In this document: positions 7,255-13,847 of the stretch, one piece after another | Layout of the letters: every line of letters starts with the position of its first letter | Position numbering within the stretch: the first letter of the stretch is position 1 | Assembly: GCA_023429985.1 (NCBI GenBank) | Contig: JAEZCV010000187.1 | Location: 1-15,708, forward strand | Direction: 5' to 3' | Length of the DNA stretch: 15,708 bases | Source: Bacteroidota bacterium | Lineage (GTDB): Bacteria > Bacteroidota > Bacteroidia > Chitinophagales > Chitinophagaceae | Notes under the pieces: generated by a model | Seen by the model: only the letters and a program-made list of their open reading frames with translations | Told to the model about the DNA's origin: nothing | The model's database searches: none | Program-made: the position numbers and the translations under genes

Positions 7255-8292
7255 ATGCAGGAAGATACTCCCTATATAAAATTGAAGATCAGTAAGATTG
7301 AACAGGCAGCTAATAAAGTGAAACTATTTTATTTTGAACCTGCTGCCATAAAATATAAGGCCGGACAATATTTAACTTTCAGCATACCAGAAAATGAAAT
7401 TGAACTAAGGCGATCTTATTCCATTGCGTCTTCACCAGACTTAAACGAGCCATTGTTCATTGGTGTAAAAAGGGTGGAGAATGGGTTGTTTTCCAGGAAA
7501 CTCTACGACCTGGCGGCGCCCGGAGATGAATTGATAACCCTTGGTGCCGGAGGTGTTTTTGTACTGCCTAAAGATTTGAATGCATTCCCGCAATTATATT
7601 TTTTTGCTGCAGGCAGTGGTATCATCCCCATTTTTTCACTGGTTAAAACTGCTTTATACATAAATAAGGAAGTTGAGATCATACTTGTGTATAGTAATCA
7701 TTCCGAGGCCGATACCATTTTCTATACTGAACTGCAGGAATTGAAAAAGAATTATGGTGAAAGATTTAAACTGAAATTTTTATTCAGCAATTCAAAAGAT
7801 CTTTTAAATGCAAGACTGCATTCAGGTATGATATTGAGGATCCTGAAAACCTATAGTCAAAAGGACTTTAGTAAAGCCTTGTATTATGTATGCGGACCTG
7901 AGAATTATATGTTGCGATGTACATCAACATTAAGAAATCTGTTTATTCCACAGGATCATATAAAAAAAGAAGTATTTTTTACACGCCTTCCTGCCATCCG
8001 CAATGAACCTCCCGATACATCACCTTATACGGCAAAATTATTTTTCCAGGGAGCAGAACATATAATAGAAGGGCAGTATCCGGAAAGCCTTCTGCAGTCA
8101 GCTAAAAAGAACGGAATTATTCTTCCTTACAGTTGTGAGGCCGGGCGATGCGGTAATTGTATTGCTAAATGCGAAAGCGGGAAAGTATGGATGGCATATA
8201 ATGAAGTTCTTACCGAAGCTGAAGTGAAGGAGGGATATTTTCTTACATGCACTGGCTATCCAATGGGGGAGAATGTGGAAGTAATAATATAG
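7255..8292 (+). CDS. PaaE/Hmp-type ferredoxin:NAD(P)H reductase with C-terminal 2Fe-2S domain (345 aa)
   Basis: Flavin/iron-sulphur electron-transfer protein that passes electrons from NAD(P)H through FAD to a plant-type 2Fe-2S centre and on to an oxygenase or similar partner. The FAD domain (about 5-105) has RRSYSIAS (52-59). The nucleotide domain (about 112-235) has GSGIIP (120-125) and CGPENYM (213-219). The ferredoxin domain (about 258-345) has cluster ligands C294, C299, C302 and C332 in the C-x4-C-x2-C-x29-C pattern. The frame is open upstream to a TTG at 7189, but that lies inside the terminator hairpin. The ATG at 7255 gives the normal family start and sits just after a promoter candidate. 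PaaE itself works in phenylacetyl-CoA epoxidation; no paa gene is nearby, so the partner is unknown. Confidence 0.9.
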   Translation: MQEDTPYIKLKISKIEQAANKVKLFYFEPAAIKYKAGQYLTFSIPENEIELRRSYSIASSPDLNEPLFIGVKRVENGLFSRKLYDLAAPGDELITLGAGGVFVLPKDLNAFPQLYFFAAGSGIIPIFSLVKTALYINKEVEIILVYSNHSEADTIFYTELQELKKNYGERFKLKFLFSNSKDLLNARLHSGMILRILKTYSQKDFSKALYYVCGPENYMLRCTSTLRNLFIPQDHIKKEVFFTRLPAIRNEPPDTSPYTAKLFFQGAEHIIEGQYPESLLQSAKKNGIILPYSCEAGRCGNCIAKCESGKVWMAYNEVLTEAEVKEGYFLTCTGYPMGENVEVII

Positions 8293-8353
8293 AGAGCAGA
8301 GAAAAGAGCGAGAGCGGGATACTCAAAAAATAATGGAAGGGTTGATGGTAGGG

Positions 8354-8369
8354 ACAACGCACGCGTTGT
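8354..8369. repeat. Short inverted repeat ACAACGC-AC-GCGTTGT
   Basis: Perfect 7-bp arms with a 2-bp centre, 61 bp after the reductase stop, preceded by TAGGG. No T-run follows, so it does not look like a standard terminator. It sits immediately before repeat copy B. Confidence 0.7.
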
Positions 8370-8374
8370 TCAAC

Positions 8375-8448
8375 ACTAAACAACTAAACCTCCCTACCGG
8401 CAGGCAGGCTCTAAACGACTAAACCCCAACTAAACCCCAACTAAACCC
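8375..8448. repeat. Dispersed CTAAAC/CCTGCC repeat, copy B, with 11-bp tandem units
   Basis: CTAAACAA and CTAAAC lead into a degenerate core (8389-8408, CCTCCCTACCGGCAGGCAGG), followed by CTAAACGA and an 11-bp tandem CTAAACCCCAA (8419-8429, 8430-8440, partial 8441-8448). The core most resembles copy E at 13809-13828. It fills most of the gap between the reductase and methyltransferase genes and abuts the latter's promoter candidate. Confidence 0.8.
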
Positions 8449-8456
8449 TTATTTTG
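8449..8456 (+). promoter_or_regulatory. Candidate -7 element of the methyltransferase gene
   Basis: TTATTTTG directly follows repeat copy B and ends 8 bp before the ATG at 8465. It resembles TAnnTTTG with one base missing. No TTTG is found at the -33 distance, where repeat sequence lies instead. Confidence 0.35.
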
Positions 8457-8464
8457 TGCCCAAT

Positions 8465-9361
8465 ATGAACAGGATACATTATGCAGCCTGCCCGGTATGC
8501 AGCAGCAGGAATATAAATCCATTACTAACCGTGAAAGATCATTCGGTGAGTGGAGAAGAATTTGTGGTCTGGCAGTGTTCGGATTGTACATTAAGGTTTA
8601 CGCAGGATGTGCCAGGCGAAGATTCTATTGGACCTTATTACCAGTCGCAGGATTATATTTCCCATTCCAACATCAGCAAAGGGCTTCTTAATAAATTATA
8701 TCAGCGTGTAAGAAAACATACCTTAAAGCAAAAGGCCGATTTCATTATTCAACAAACAAAGCGCGAAGGCAGTTTGCTGGATGTTGGCGCAGGTACAGGT
8801 GCATTTGCGCATACCATGAAAATGCGTGGCTGGCAGGTAAAGGGAATTGAACCCGATGCAGGTGCAAGAAAAATTGCTCAGGAACTTTTTGGTATGCAGT
8901 TGTCGCCATCCATGGATGAAGCACAGTTAAGGAGCAACAGTTATGATGCCATCAGCCTCTGGCATGTATTGGAGCATGTTCACCAGTTGAATGATTATGT
9001 AGAAACTTTAAAAAGCCTGTTAACTGCCGATGGAAAAATATTTATTGCGGTCCCCAATTATATGGCTGCAGATGCAGACATTTATAAAACTTATTGGGCA
9101 GCATACGATGTACCCAGGCACCTTTATCATTTTTCTCCGCGTTCAATAGAAGTACTCGTACAAAAGCATGGTTTAAAACTCATCTCCAAACATCCCATGT
9201 GGTTCGATAGCTTTTATATAAGCCTGTTAAGCAGTAAATATAAAAGAGGAGGGAAGGCTTCGTGGATAGGCGCAGGCATGAGTGGCTTACGTTCCAACTT
9301 CACAGCCATGGCCGATAAAGACCGGTGCAGCTCGGTATTATATGTAATTGGGAAATATTAA
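8465..9361 (+). CDS. Class I SAM-dependent methyltransferase with N-terminal zinc ribbon (298 aa)
   Basis: Residues 9-41 form a zinc-ribbon-like CPVC (9-12) and CSDC (38-41) pair. The Methyltransf_23-type Rossmann domain follows, with SAM motif I LLDVGAGTG (104-112), the acidic end of strand 2 GIEPD (127-131) and the post-motif WHVLEHV (166-172). VPRHLYHFSP (216-225) is typical of the zinc-ribbon methyltransferases often found in glycan or secondary-metabolite loci, but no such locus is here, so the substrate is unknown. A GTG at 8456 is in frame, but it overlaps the promoter candidate; the ATG at 8465 starts MNRIHYAACPVC, which fits the family. The TAA overlaps the stop of the convergent cyclotransferase gene by 4 bp. 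Confidence 0.88.
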   Translation: MNRIHYAACPVCSSRNINPLLTVKDHSVSGEEFVVWQCSDCTLRFTQDVPGEDSIGPYYQSQDYISHSNISKGLLNKLYQRVRKHTLKQKADFIIQQTKREGSLLDVGAGTGAFAHTMKMRGWQVKGIEPDAGARKIAQELFGMQLSPSMDEAQLRSNSYDAISLWHVLEHVHQLNDYVETLKSLLTADGKIFIAVPNYMAADADIYKTYWAAYDVPRHLYHFSPRSIEVLVQKHGLKLISKHPMWFDSFYISLLSSKYKRGGKASWIGAGMSGLRSNFTAMADKDRCSSVLYVIGKY

Positions 9362-10170
9362 GGAGCCAGGTTTACCTGGTAACTGAGCGGCCAGAGCTTG
9401 CCGGTGATAAAGAAATTTTTGGTTTGAGGATCGTAAGCAATTCCATTTAATACCGCATTGTTCCTGGTGTCTAGAAAAGGATATTCATTTTGAACCCGGG
9501 AAACCAATGAAGAAAGGTCATATTTGGCAACTACATGTCCCGTAGAAGGATCAATTTTCAGGATGTAAGGATATTGCCACTGGTTGGCGTAAATAAACCC
9601 ATCTACAAATTCAAGTTCGTTCAGGTTAACTGCAGGAACGCCACTTTCCGTAACATCCAGTTGTTTAACCGCTGAAAATCCCTGCGGTTCATAAAAATAC
9701 AACTGGTTGCTGCCGTTAGAAACAATTATATGCTTCCCATCTGTGGCGGCTCCCCAACCTTCGGTTTGAATAGGCGCCTCTTTTATTTTAGTGAAATCAC
9801 TAACATGGTAAATATGTACAACTTTTTCTTTCCAGGTAAGCTGGTATAATGTATCGTTCAAAACAGTAATTCCTTCACCGAAATATTTATCCTCCAGCTT
9901 TACTTCATTTAAAACCTTTCCTGAACCGGGTTCAAGCTTAAGAAGTTTCGAATTGCCATAATTTCCTGTGCCTACCAGCAGGTTGCCGTTATGAAATTCA
10001 TATCCCTGGGTGAAATAAGAAGTGTCATGGGGAATTGAGGAAATAATGCTCCAGGTTTTCACCGGAACAGGAGGTTGGGAAGGAATTTCTCCACCGTTTG
10101 GATCATCATCATTACAGGCAGAAATAAAAAAAACAATCAGGATCAAACAGCGGCTGGCGAACTTCATCAT
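9358..10170 (-). CDS. Lipoprotein glutaminyl-peptide cyclotransferase, plant/beta-propeller type (270 aa)
   Basis: Catalyses cyclisation of N-terminal Gln to pyroglutamate, releasing ammonia. Residues 1-19 are a lipoprotein signal with lipobox ISAC (Cys19), followed by NDDD, so the enzyme is probably membrane-anchored and exported. The Glu_cyclase_2 (PF05096) domain spans about 40-268 with FTQGYEF (53-59), FGEGIT (97-102), LYQLTWKE (108-115), EGWGAATDG (137-145), NELEFVDG (184-191), YANQWQ (194-199) and LNGIAYDP (241-248). The length is normal for the family. The start may be Met1 or Met2; both follow a perfect -7 element. Three other exported proteins in this window have Gln as the predicted mature N-terminus and are plausible substrates. 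The gene converges with the methyltransferase (4-bp stop overlap) and diverges from the M43 protease. Confidence 0.9.
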   Translation of the reverse strand: MMKFASRCLILIVFFISACNDDDPNGGEIPSQPPVPVKTWSIISSIPHDTSYFTQGYEFHNGNLLVGTGNYGNSKLLKLEPGSGKVLNEVKLEDKYFGEGITVLNDTLYQLTWKEKVVHIYHVSDFTKIKEAPIQTEGWGAATDGKHIIVSNGSNQLYFYEPQGFSAVKQLDVTESGVPAVNLNELEFVDGFIYANQWQYPYILKIDPSTGHVVAKYDLSSLVSRVQNEYPFLDTRNNAVLNGIAYDPQTKNFFITGKLWPLSYQVNLAP

Positions 10171-10174
10171 CTTA

Positions 10175-10182
10175 CAAAAATA
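10175..10182 (-). promoter_or_regulatory. Perfect -7 element of the cyclotransferase gene
   Basis: TATTTTTG on the minus strand matches TAnnTTTG and is separated from the ATG by four bases (TAAG). No -33 TTTG is seen at the usual distance. The position implies a leaderless or nearly leaderless transcript. Confidence 0.5.
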
Positions 10183-10221
10183 ACCTTCAAAGCGTTTTTT
10201 TTCTAAATTTCCTGTTTAGAA

Positions 10222-10253
10222 CTTGCTTTAGTTAAATATCAGTATTACATTTG
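10222..10253 (+). promoter_or_regulatory. Candidate promoter of the M43 protease gene
   Basis: CTTG (10222-10225), a 20-bp spacer, and a perfect TACATTTG (10246-10253). Transcription would begin near 10259 and give a leader of roughly 150 nt before the ATG at 10408. Confidence 0.45.
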
Positions 10254-10407
10254 AATTCCTTCTCTATCCCCTGGAAAATTACCAAATCTTAATCCAAGCC
10301 TCACAATTCCAATCCTCGGAATGATCATTGCATAAGTTCATTTACTAATCCCAATCCTGTAGATAGACTTTTCCCTACTCCTGTGTCGGCCTCAACCCCC
10401 TGGAACT

Positions 10408-11643
10408 ATGAGGACATATCTACTTGGTATTGCAATCTTACTGTCTGCTGCTGCATTTGGCCAGCGTGAATGCGCCAGCACTGAATATCTTGCCGTTCAA
10501 AAGGCAATGTTTCCTGGTCTGGAGCAAAAGTTCGAGCAGGTTGAAAATTTCATACAACATCAAAAAGCCCAGCAAAAAACATTTGATAATATAGCTAACG
10601 GTATTCAATTGATCAAAATACCGGTAGTTGTTCACATATTATATAATAACGCTTCACAAAATATTTCCGAAGAACGCATTGCCAGCCAGATAGATGCGCT
10701 TAACAGGGATTTCAGGAGGAAAAATCCCGACACGGCCAGCACTCCCGTTCGATTTCTCCCTTTTGCCGCAGATATTCAAATTGAGTTTTACCTGGCTAAG
10801 TCCGACCCCGATGGAAGGGCTACCAATGGCATTATTAGAAAGCAAACGCCGGTAACTGCCTTCCGCACAGACGACAAGATCAAATATGACCATACCGGTG
10901 GATCTAATGCCTGGGATACCAGAAGTTATTTGAATATCTGGGTGGGGCCCACCCAATCCATTATTGGTTATTCCAGTATGCCCGGTTCCACCCAGGAAAC
11001 GGATGGTGTGGTAGTGGCAACCGCTGCTTTCGGAATACATAATTCCGGACCTTACAATATGGGTAGGACGGCAGTTCACGAAGTGGGTCACTGGCTCGGA
11101 CTTAAACATATCTGGGGTGATAGTTATTGTGGAGATGACCTGGTGGATGATACGCCAAGCCAGGGAAATTTCACGCCGGGTTGTCCAACCTCATTCAGAA
11201 CTTCCTGTAATAATGGTAACCTGGGCGACATGTATATGAATTACATGGATTACACCAGCGATGCCTGTGTAAATTTATTTACCGAAGGACAAAAGCAAAG
11301 AATGCGTTCCCTTCTTGCACCTGGTGGTCCACGTCATTCTTTAACTACAAGCAAGGGTTTACAGGAACCCTGGAATACCAGTCTTCCTGAGCCGCAACCC
11401 GAACCTGTTACCGATGTGAGAATATTCCCTAATCCCGTTCTGAGTGATCTTTTTCTGAATCTCGGAGAAGAATGGAATGGAAAAGAAGTGCGTATCACGG
11501 ATATGAACGGAAAGATGGTGGCAAGAATCCTTGTAAACGGAACCCGTCAGAAAATAAACACCTCATCTTACAGGCCCGGGGTATATTTTATCTCCGGAAG
11601 TTTGAACGGGCATTTGGTGAGAGAAAAATTCATCAAACTTTAA
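10408..11643 (+). CDS. Secreted M43 (pappalysin-family) zinc metalloprotease with type IX secretion C-terminal domain (411 aa)
   Basis: Extracellular metallopeptidase. Signal peptide 1-18 (cleavage AFG/Q19), a propeptide-like region to about 65, then the catalytic domain with the zinc motif HEVGHWLGLKH (224-234; Glu225 catalytic) and Met-turn MNYMDY (277-282, probably Met280). Cys241, Cys259, Cys267 and Cys287 could form the disulfides usual in this family. A Pro/Glu linker (326-334) leads to a type A sorting domain (about 336-411): IFPNP (339-343), ITDMNGKMV and RPGVYFISG, ending in a basic KFIKL. This domain directs export through the type IX system. The ATG is set by the signal peptide. 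The TAA overlaps the stop of the convergent oxidoreductase by 4 bp. Substrate is unknown; family is firm. Confidence 0.93.
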   Translation: MRTYLLGIAILLSAAAFGQRECASTEYLAVQKAMFPGLEQKFEQVENFIQHQKAQQKTFDNIANGIQLIKIPVVVHILYNNASQNISEERIASQIDALNRDFRRKNPDTASTPVRFLPFAADIQIEFYLAKSDPDGRATNGIIRKQTPVTAFRTDDKIKYDHTGGSNAWDTRSYLNIWVGPTQSIIGYSSMPGSTQETDGVVVATAAFGIHNSGPYNMGRTAVHEVGHWLGLKHIWGDSYCGDDLVDDTPSQGNFTPGCPTSFRTSCNNGNLGDMYMNYMDYTSDACVNLFTEGQKQRMRSLLAPGGPRHSLTTSKGLQEPWNTSLPEPQPEPVTDVRIFPNPVLSDLFLNLGEEWNGKEVRITDMNGKMVARILVNGTRQKINTSSYRPGVYFISGSLNGHLVREKFIKL

Positions 11644-12779
11644 TCAACCATTTGCGCTACCTGCTGGCCTATTACAGGAGCCAGTGCAACGCCCATTCCA
11701 CTCATTCTTACAGCACAGAAAATATCATTTCCCAGGTTGCGCACTATAGGCGATTTTTCACTTCCCATTGCCATGATCCCGGCCCAGCGAGATTCAATTG
11801 CAAAACCTTTTTTATAACCGGGAAGAATAACCTTTTGAAGATAGTTTTCAAGCTCCAGTTGAATCTGTTCAGATGTTTGCATATCCAGGGTTTCCTCTTC
11901 CTCAAAGGCTTTATTGCGCGCTCCGCCTAATAATATTCTGTTACCCAGGTTGCGGAAATAATAATAACCTTCATCGGAATGGAAACTTCCTTTCCAGGGA
12001 AGACCTTCAATAGGAGAGGTGAGAATAACCTGTCCTCTTGCCGGAACAATATCTATATCGGGCAGGAGCATTTTTGTAAAGGCATTCGTACACAAAATAA
12101 GTTTATGTGCTTTGAATAAAAGTGGATGATTCTGGAAACTGATGGCGTGGTGATGATCGTGTTTTTCAATTTTATTTACCTCAAGGGAAGTAAATACCTG
12201 TACACCCATTCCCTGCACCCTTTGAAGTAAGGCGGTTAATAATTTTCCCGAATGCAAAAATCCTTCAAGACTGTTTTTAACCAGGTGCTTTGTTTGTCCA
12301 AATCCAAAATTTTCTATGGAATGATCCGCCAGTTTATAAGTTCTTTTTGTACCTGTAATGCGGCGCAGCAGCGAGTTGATGTAATCAAATTTGTATTGTA
12401 GTTCTTCTGCATTTATTTTGTCGTTGTTACCATATAGTTCATAACCGCCGCACATTTCAAAGTCGATCATGGAATCTTTAAAATGTTTTTGAATGCGCTC
12501 GAGACCTTTATAACGCATTTCAACCAGGGCAAGCATTTTTTCGGTTCCCATGGCTCTACCATCGGCAACTATTTCGCTTAAACTTCCAAAACAGGCAAAG
12601 CCTGCATTGCGCGAACTGGCACCGGTGGGAATGATTCCTCTTTCAACTATTGTAATTTTCAGCCGCGGATTGTTTTTCTTTAAGTAGAAGGCCGACCACA
12701 AACCCACAAACCCGCTACCGATGATAATAACATCCTGTGGTGCATAAAATGTTTCTTTTTCCCAGATAGATACCTGCAT
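11640..12779 (-). CDS. DadA/DAO-type FAD-dependent amine or amino-acid oxidoreductase (379 aa)
   Basis: Flavoenzyme of the D-amino-acid oxidase fold that would oxidise an amine or amino acid. The N-terminal FAD-binding fold has GSGFVG (21-26), acidic Glu47 at the end of strand 2, and GASSRNAGF (53-61), typical of the DadA, sarcosine-oxidase and gamma-glutamylputrescine-oxidase group. The C-terminal part has RWAGIMAMGSEKSPIV and GMGVALAPVIGQQVA, the second FAD contact. The length of 379 aa is usual. No signal peptide or membrane segment is seen, so it is probably cytoplasmic. No transporter, racemase or catabolic partner is adjacent, so the substrate cannot be assigned. The ATG at 12779 lies 4 bp after a perfect -7 element. 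Confidence 0.88.
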   Translation of the reverse strand: MQVSIWEKETFYAPQDVIIIGSGFVGLWSAFYLKKNNPRLKITIVERGIIPTGASSRNAGFACFGSLSEIVADGRAMGTEKMLALVEMRYKGLERIQKHFKDSMIDFEMCGGYELYGNNDKINAEELQYKFDYINSLLRRITGTKRTYKLADHSIENFGFGQTKHLVKNSLEGFLHSGKLLTALLQRVQGMGVQVFTSLEVNKIEKHDHHHAISFQNHPLLFKAHKLILCTNAFTKMLLPDIDIVPARGQVILTSPIEGLPWKGSFHSDEGYYYFRNLGNRILLGGARNKAFEEEETLDMQTSEQIQLELENYLQKVILPGYKKGFAIESRWAGIMAMGSEKSPIVRNLGNDIFCAVRMSGMGVALAPVIGQQVAQMVD

Positions 12780-12783
12780 GAAG

Positions 12784-12791
12784 CAAATCTA
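12784..12791 (-). promoter_or_regulatory. Perfect -7 element of the oxidoreductase gene
   Basis: TAGATTTG on the minus strand matches TAnnTTTG and stands four bases (CTTC) before the ATG, the same spacing as at the cyclotransferase gene. No clear -33 box is visible. Confidence 0.5.
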
Positions 12792-12894
12792 TAAGAATAT
12801 GTTTAACTGTTGATTAGGCAGGATTTATAAATGAATAAATGGAAGTCATATTAAATAATAAAGGATTTTAACCCAATCTTAAGGCAGCAAAACT

Positions 12895-12902
12895 TAAATT
12901 CG
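12895..12902 (+). promoter_or_regulatory. Possible -7 element of the DUF4197 gene
   Basis: TAAATTCG matches 7 of 8 positions of TAnnTTTG and ends 17 bp before the ATG. The -33 region has only TTTTA at a long spacing. Confidence 0.25.
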
Positions 12903-12919
12903 GGACATAAAATGATCTT

Positions 12920-13636
12920 ATGAAAAAATTATTACTGCTTGTTTCAGTTGTTGCTTTTAGTTTTTCGTTGAATGCACAGGGACTAAAAGGAATACTGAAA
13001 GAAGTATCCAAAAAGACAAATTCGTCTTCATCTTCACTTTCTAACGAGGAGGTAATAAGTGGTTTAAAAGAAGCGCTGAATGTAGGCGCCAATAATGCAG
13101 GACAGAAACTTTCCGCTGCCGACGGTTTTTTTAAAAATGCAGCATTGAAAATTTTAATGCCGGAAGAAGCAAAAAAAGTTGAATCAAAGTTGCGGAGTTT
13201 TGGTATGGGTAAGCAGGTTGATAACGCCATTTTATCTATGAACCGCGCTGCAGAAGATGCATCAAAAGAAATCGCACCCATTTTTGTTAACGCTATTAAG
13301 GAAATGAGTTTCCAGGATGCGATGAGTATTTTAAAAGGTGGAGATTTTGCTGCAACAGATTATATGAAAGGAAAAACAACCGCCTCACTAACCGAGGCTT
13401 TTCGCCCGATCATTGAAAAATCACTGGAAAAAGTTGATGCTACAAAACACTGGAATACTGTATTTACCAGCTATAACCAATTCAGCAAGGAAAAAGTAGA
13501 AACTGATTTGGTTGCCTATGTAACTGAAAAAGCACTTGCCGGAGTATTTCTTCAACTTGGTCTTGAAGAACAAAAGATCCGCAAGGATCCTGTTGCCAGA
13601 ACTACAGAGATTTTGAAGAAGGTTTTTGGTAGTTAG
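12920..13636 (+). CDS. Exported DUF4197 family protein (238 aa)
   Basis: Signal peptide 1-19 with cleavage at LNA/Q20, so the mature protein is expected in the periplasm with an N-terminal Gln. A Ser-rich stretch (35-40) is followed by an all-helical DUF4197 domain over about 40-238: LSNEEVISGLKEAL (40-53), KILMPEEAKKVE, MNRAAEDAS, MSFQDAMSILKGGDFAATDY and the C-terminal DPVARTTEILKKVFG. The length is normal for the family, whose biochemical role is not known to me. No membrane segment appears after the signal peptide. The start is set by the signal sequence. The TAG stop runs directly into repeat copy C, whose first base is the last base of the stop codon. The gene converges with dihydrolipoyl dehydrogenase across a repeat-rich gap. 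Confidence 0.88.
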   Translation: MKKLLLLVSVVAFSFSLNAQGLKGILKEVSKKTNSSSSSLSNEEVISGLKEALNVGANNAGQKLSAADGFFKNAALKILMPEEAKKVESKLRSFGMGKQVDNAILSMNRAAEDASKEIAPIFVNAIKEMSFQDAMSILKGGDFAATDYMKGKTTASLTEAFRPIIEKSLEKVDATKHWNTVFTSYNQFSKEKVETDLVAYVTEKALAGVFLQLGLEEQKIRKDPVARTTEILKKVFGS

Positions 13637-13669
13637 TTTAGTTGCCTGCCTGCTGGCAGGCAGGTTTAG
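13636..13669. repeat. Dispersed repeat, copy C; left arm of a 34-bp perfect inverted repeat
   Basis: GTTTAGTTG, the palindromic core CCTGCCTGCTGGCAGGCAGG (13645-13664) and TTTAG. The whole 34 bp is the exact reverse complement of 13776-13809. The arms are separated by 106 bp that contain the long hairpin at 13693-13736. Confidence 0.9.
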
Positions 13670-13692
13670 GCGTTTAGAGGTAAAAAAATAAA

Positions 13693-13736
13693 AAAAGGTT
13701 TAGGTGTTAGGAAAAATCCTAAAACCTAAACCTTTT
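13693..13736 (-). terminator. Long hairpin, probable bidirectional terminator between the DUF4197 and lpd genes
   Basis: Twenty-base arms (13693-13712 and 13717-13736) pair with one mismatch (13706/13723) around a 4-nt loop. On the minus strand the stem is followed by seven T, an A and seven more T, so it is a strong terminator for the dihydrolipoyl dehydrogenase transcript. On the plus strand TTTTAATTT follows, giving weaker termination for the DUF4197 gene. The arms contain GGTTTAGG, echoing the flanking repeats. Confidence 0.8.
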
Positions 13737-13759
13737 AATTTAAAAAATATGGATCCTTT

Positions 13760-13837
13760 CTAAACAACTAAACAACTAAACCTGCCTGCCAGCAGGCAGG
13801 CAACTAAACCTGCCTATCGGCAGGCAGGTAACTAAAC
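13760..13837. repeat. Dispersed repeat, copies D and E in tandem
   Basis: Units CTAAACAA, CTAAACAA and CTAAAC start at 13760, 13768 and 13776. Then comes core D (13781-13800, CCTGCCTGCCAGCAGGCAGG), CAACTAAA, core E (13809-13828, CCTGCCTATCGGCAGGCAGG) and TAACTAAAC. Span 13776-13809 is the right arm of the 34-bp inverted repeat with copy C. It ends 10 bp past the stop codon of the dehydrogenase gene. Confidence 0.9.
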
Positions 13838-13847
13838 ATTCCCTCTA

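Noticed and set aside
7255..8292. Phenylacetyl-CoA epoxidase reductase assignment (paaE)
   Set aside because: Domain order fits, but no paaABCD genes are present and the same architecture serves many oxygenases, so no symbol is given.
8419..8448. CTAAACCCC tandem resembling telomere-type CCCTAAA repeats
   Set aside because: Fewer than three copies of an 11-bp unit, in the middle of a chromosomal gene row, and explained as part of the dispersed CTAAAC repeat family.
9366..9379. CCAGGT-TT-ACCTGG palindrome just past the methyltransferase stop as a terminator
   Set aside because: A 2-nt loop and no T-run on either strand; it lies within the codons of the convergent cyclotransferase gene.
12912..12923. 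Three-codon upstream frame ATGATCTTATGA overlapping the DUF4197 start
   Set aside because: Too short to separate from chance in an AT-rich leader; no conserved or attenuator-like structure is visible.
13636..13837. Repeat-dense block that could be taken for a CRISPR array
   Set aside because: The copies are inverted as well as direct, irregularly spaced, rich in internal palindromes, without uniform spacers and without cas genes.
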